From Sphingomonadaceae bacterium (GTDB taxonomy: Bacteria; Pseudomonadota; Alphaproteobacteria; Sphingomonadales; Sphingomonadaceae): a stretch of DNA of 6,743 nucleotides. A program made the translations under genes and the position numbers. The stretch is from positions 1 to 6,743 of the forward strand of contig JAFAZM010000090.1 in the NCBI GenBank assembly GCA_019239785.1, written 5' to 3'. This document shows positions 4,582 to 6,743 of this stretch, piece after piece. The notes under the pieces are model-generated. The model was not told where the DNA came from and did not search any database. It saw nothing but the letters and a program-made list of their open reading frames with translations. The stretch's first letter is position 1, and every line of letters starts with the position of its first letter.

Positions 4582-6657
4582 ATGACGACGCCGTCCTGCG
4601 CGCGCCTTGCGCTGCTCATCGCCCTCATGTCCTCGGCCGCGCCCCTGCTTGCGCAGCAGGCGACTCCGCCGCCGGCGATCCCGGCCGCTGCCTCAGCCGC
4701 GCGGACCTACACGCCTGCGGACTTCGCCCGCTTCGCGCCGCGCAACGCGCTCGACATGCTGCAGAACGTGCCCGGCTTCGCGATCGACCAGGGCGACACC
4801 GATCGGCGCGGGCTCGGCCAGGCGACCGGCAACGTGCTGATCAACGGCGAGCGCTTCTCGGGCAAGTCGACCGACATCCTGACCGAACTGCGCCGGATCA
4901 GCGCCAGCAACGTCGCCCGGATCGAGATCGTCGACGGCGCCACCCTCAACATTTCCGGCCTCACAGGCCAGGTCGCCAACGTGATCACCGTGTCGCGCGG
5001 CCTTTCCGGCAATTTCGTCTACCGGCCGCAGATCCGCGCCCGCCGCACCCCGTTCCGCTGGACCAATGGCGAGGTCTCGCTGAACGGCTCGATCGGCGCG
5101 ACCCAATATACGCTCAGCCTGCGCAACGATTCCTTCCGCAACGGCAATGCCGGGCCGGAGCTGGTCACCACGCCTGGCGGCATCCTGCTCGACACGCGCG
5201 ACGAGGTGCTGAGCGTCAATGGCGAGCAGCCGCGGCTGACCGGCACGATCCGCCGCGCCTTCGGCAATGGCGCGATCCTCAACGTCAACGCCGCCGCCGG
5301 CATCCTCCACCAGGATGTCGAGGAGGTCTCGCTCCGGCACGGCGCCGGCCAGCCCGACCGCAACCGCGACCTCCGGGAGCGGACTCGGCAATATGATTAC
5401 GAGCTGGGCGGCGATTACGAATTCGGCCTCGGCGGCGGCCGGCTGAAGCTGATCGGCCTTCGCCATTTCACCCACACGCCGTTCCGCCAGACCCTGGTCC
5501 AGACCTATGCCGACGCGACGCCGACGCTCGGGCAGCGCTTCACCCAGACCGGCGACACGACGGAGACGATCGGCCGCGGCGAATATCGCTGGCATGGCGG
5601 CGGCGCCGACTGGCAGATCAGCCTCGAAGGTGCGCTCAACCGGCTCGACGTCGACAATGGCTTGTTCGACCTCGACCCGACCGGCAATTTCGTGGCCGTG
5701 CCCTTCCCCAACTCGGCCGCGATCGTGCAGGAGCGCCGGGCCGAAGCGATGCTGACCTACGGACGCCCCCTCGCCGCCCACCTCACCTTGCAGGCCTCGC
5801 TCGGCGGCGAATATTCGCAGTTGAGCCAGGACGGTGCCGGCGGCCTCACCCGCACCTTCTACCGGCCGAAGGGCTTCCTCAATCTCGCCTGGCAGCCGCA
5901 TCCGGGATTCGACGTCAGCGCCAGGCTCGAGCGCGTCGTCGGCCAGCTCAACTTCTTCGACTTCGTCGCCTCGGGCAATATCAGCGCCGGCACCCAGAAT
6001 GCGGGCAACGCGAACCTGGTGCCGCCGCAAAGCTGGAACGCGCAGGTCCAGGTCGCGCGCAACCTGGGGCGCTGGGGCAATGCGACGGCGCGGCTCTACA
6101 GCCGCTGGATCAGCGACATCGTCGACGTGATCCCGGTGAACGGCGGCCAGTCGCCGGGCAATCTGCCGGGCATCGCCACAATCTACGGGGTGCAGTGGAC
6201 GAGCACCTTCAACCTCGATCCGCTTGGGCTGCGCGGCGCCAAGGTCGATCTCAGCCTGCAGTTCCAGAAGACGCGGTTGACCGATCCGCTCACCCACCGG
6301 CGGCGGCCGATCAACGAGAATATGACGCGGCAGATCGATATCGTCTTCCGCCATGACATCCCGCACACCCAGCTCGCCTATGGCGCCGAATTCTTCCAGT
6401 ACCGCCAGTCGCCTTTGCTGCGGCTCGACCAGCGCTGGCATTCCGTCGATCATCCCGGCAGCCTCGGCGCCTATGTCGAGCACAAGAATGTGTTCGGCCT
6501 CACCGTGCGGGCCACCGTCGACAATCTGCTCGGCACCGACGAGAGCTTCGGCCGCCGCTTTTACGACGGCCTCAGGACCAACGCCTGGCTCTTCACGGAA
6601 AATCGCGACCGCTTCTACGGCCCGATCTTCACGCTGACGATCAGCGGGACGATTTGA
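4582..6657 (+). CDS. TonB-dependent outer membrane receptor, substrate unknown
   Basis: This 691-residue protein imports an unidentified ligand across the outer membrane using TonB-ExbBD energy. It has a Sec signal peptide (RLALLIALMSSAAPLLA, residues 8-24, cleavage likely at A24-Q25), then an Ala/Pro-rich linker (26-41). The plug domain spans about 43-137, with NALDMLQNVPGF (55-66), GNVLINGERFSGKSTDI (83-99), RISASNVARIEIVDG (105-119) and the closing GQVANVITV (129-137). The remaining about 550 residues show alternating strand patterns with aromatic girdle residues, enough for the usual 22-strand barrel. No standard TonB box is obvious before the plug; TYTPADFARFAP (42-53) is the only candidate. 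The protein ends in FTLTISGTI, with Ile rather than the usual terminal Phe. It has no carboxypeptidase-like N-terminal repeat and no sigma-regulator signalling domain. No transporter or enzyme gene follows within the window, so the substrate cannot be inferred. A BlaI/CopY-type dyad lies over its promoter. Confidence 0.92.
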   Translation: MTTPSCARLALLIALMSSAAPLLAQQATPPPAIPAAASAARTYTPADFARFAPRNALDMLQNVPGFAIDQGDTDRRGLGQATGNVLINGERFSGKSTDILTELRRISASNVARIEIVDGATLNISGLTGQVANVITVSRGLSGNFVYRPQIRARRTPFRWTNGEVSLNGSIGATQYTLSLRNDSFRNGNAGPELVTTPGGILLDTRDEVLSVNGEQPRLTGTIRRAFGNGAILNVNAAAGILHQDVEEVSLRHGAGQPDRNRDLRERTRQYDYELGGDYEFGLGGGRLKLIGLRHFTHTPFRQTLVQTYADATPTLGQRFTQTGDTTETIGRGEYRWHGGGADWQISLEGALNRLDVDNGLFDLDPTGNFVAVPFPNSAAIVQERRAEAMLTYGRPLAAHLTLQASLGGEYSQLSQDGAGGLTRTFYRPKGFLNLAWQPHPGFDVSARLERVVGQLNFFDFVASGNISAGTQNAGNANLVPPQSWNAQVQVARNLGRWGNATARLYSRWISDIVDVIPVNGGQSPGNLPGIATIYGVQWTSTFNLDPLGLRGAKVDLSLQFQKTRLTDPLTHRRRPINENMTRQIDIVFRHDIPHTQLAYGAEFFQYRQSPLLRLDQRWHSVDHPGSLGAYVEHKNVFGLTVRATVDNLLGTDESFGRRFYDGLRTNAWLFTENRDRFYGPIFTLTISGTI

Positions 6658-6685
6658 GAGGGAAAGTAAGAAAAAGGGCTATTTC

Positions 6686-6738
6686 ACGCGAAGGGAGCGA
6701 AGGAGACGCGAAGCGCGCGAAGACACGGAGCCGCGAAA
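6686..6738. repeat. Degenerate short tandem repeat (GCGAAG-type) after the receptor gene
   Basis: Copies of ACGCGAAG or close variants begin near 6686, 6695, 6706, 6715, 6723 and 6731, with irregular 8-11 nt spacing. The tract starts 29 nt after the receptor stop and reaches the window end, so its right border is unknown. It is purine-rich on this strand and has no clear hairpin. Similar C-G-C-G-A/G-A-G runs occur in intergenic DNA of sphingomonads, from memory. The 6658-6685 stretch before it holds nothing I can identify. Confidence 0.5.
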
Positions 6739-6743
6739 ATCCG

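Noticed and set aside
2978..4585. Long plus-strand open frame of 535 residues
   Set aside because: It is antisense to the membrane-protein and SDR genes, both well supported. Its composition is the Asp/Arg/Ala/Gly-rich pattern of high-GC antisense frames, with no recognisable domain.
4693..6483. Long minus-strand open frame of 596 residues
   Set aside because: It is antisense to the TonB-dependent receptor, which has a signal peptide, plug motifs and a ribosome binding site. The translation has no domain pattern.

Overview
The window is high-GC DNA (roughly two thirds G+C by eye) with dense, short-gapped genes. It reads as a chromosomal segment of an alphaproteobacterium, most likely a sphingomonad. 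The pointers are a 691-residue TonB-dependent receptor of a type abundant in that group, an alphaproteobacterial LexA-type site (GAAC-N7-GAAC), a possible EcfG-type general-stress promoter, and extragenic palindromic repeats of the kind scattered through such genomes. The taxonomic call is inference from these traits; no marker gene for taxonomy is complete here.

Layout. 1-542 (+): the 3' part of fumC, class II fumarase, cut by the window edge. 565-679: a palindromic intergenic repeat with two hairpins, lying between convergent genes. 736-1083 (-): a small secreted four-cysteine protein of unknown function. 1084-1297: a divergent promoter region with a near-ideal LexA box over the probable -10 of the rightward gene. 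1298-1900 (+): a 2H phosphoesterase / 2'-5' RNA ligase-like protein. 1980-3352 (-): a two-gene operon made of a four-helix membrane protein followed, with an ATGA overlap, by a DUF5996 protein. 3491-4351 (-): an SDR oxidoreductase of the YghA / general-stress-protein-39 type. 4352-4581: a divergent control region with two stem-loops, a possible EcfG promoter facing the SDR gene, and a TACA-N2-TGTA operator over the promoter facing the receptor. 4582-6657 (+): the TonB-dependent receptor. 6658-6743: a degenerate GCGAAG repeat tract running to the window end.

How the genes relate. They do not form one pathway. Fumarase is core TCA metabolism. The SDR and the receptor share a control region but have separate candidate regulatory sites. 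The membrane protein and DUF5996 protein are translationally coupled and probably co-function, in a role that cannot be read from sequence. I see no CRISPR array, transposase, phage gene, toxin-antitoxin pair, tRNA or rRNA, and no clear new multi-gene system. The leads most worth following are regulatory: an RNA-ligase-fold gene apparently under SOS control, and a receptor apparently under a BlaI/CopY-type repressor.
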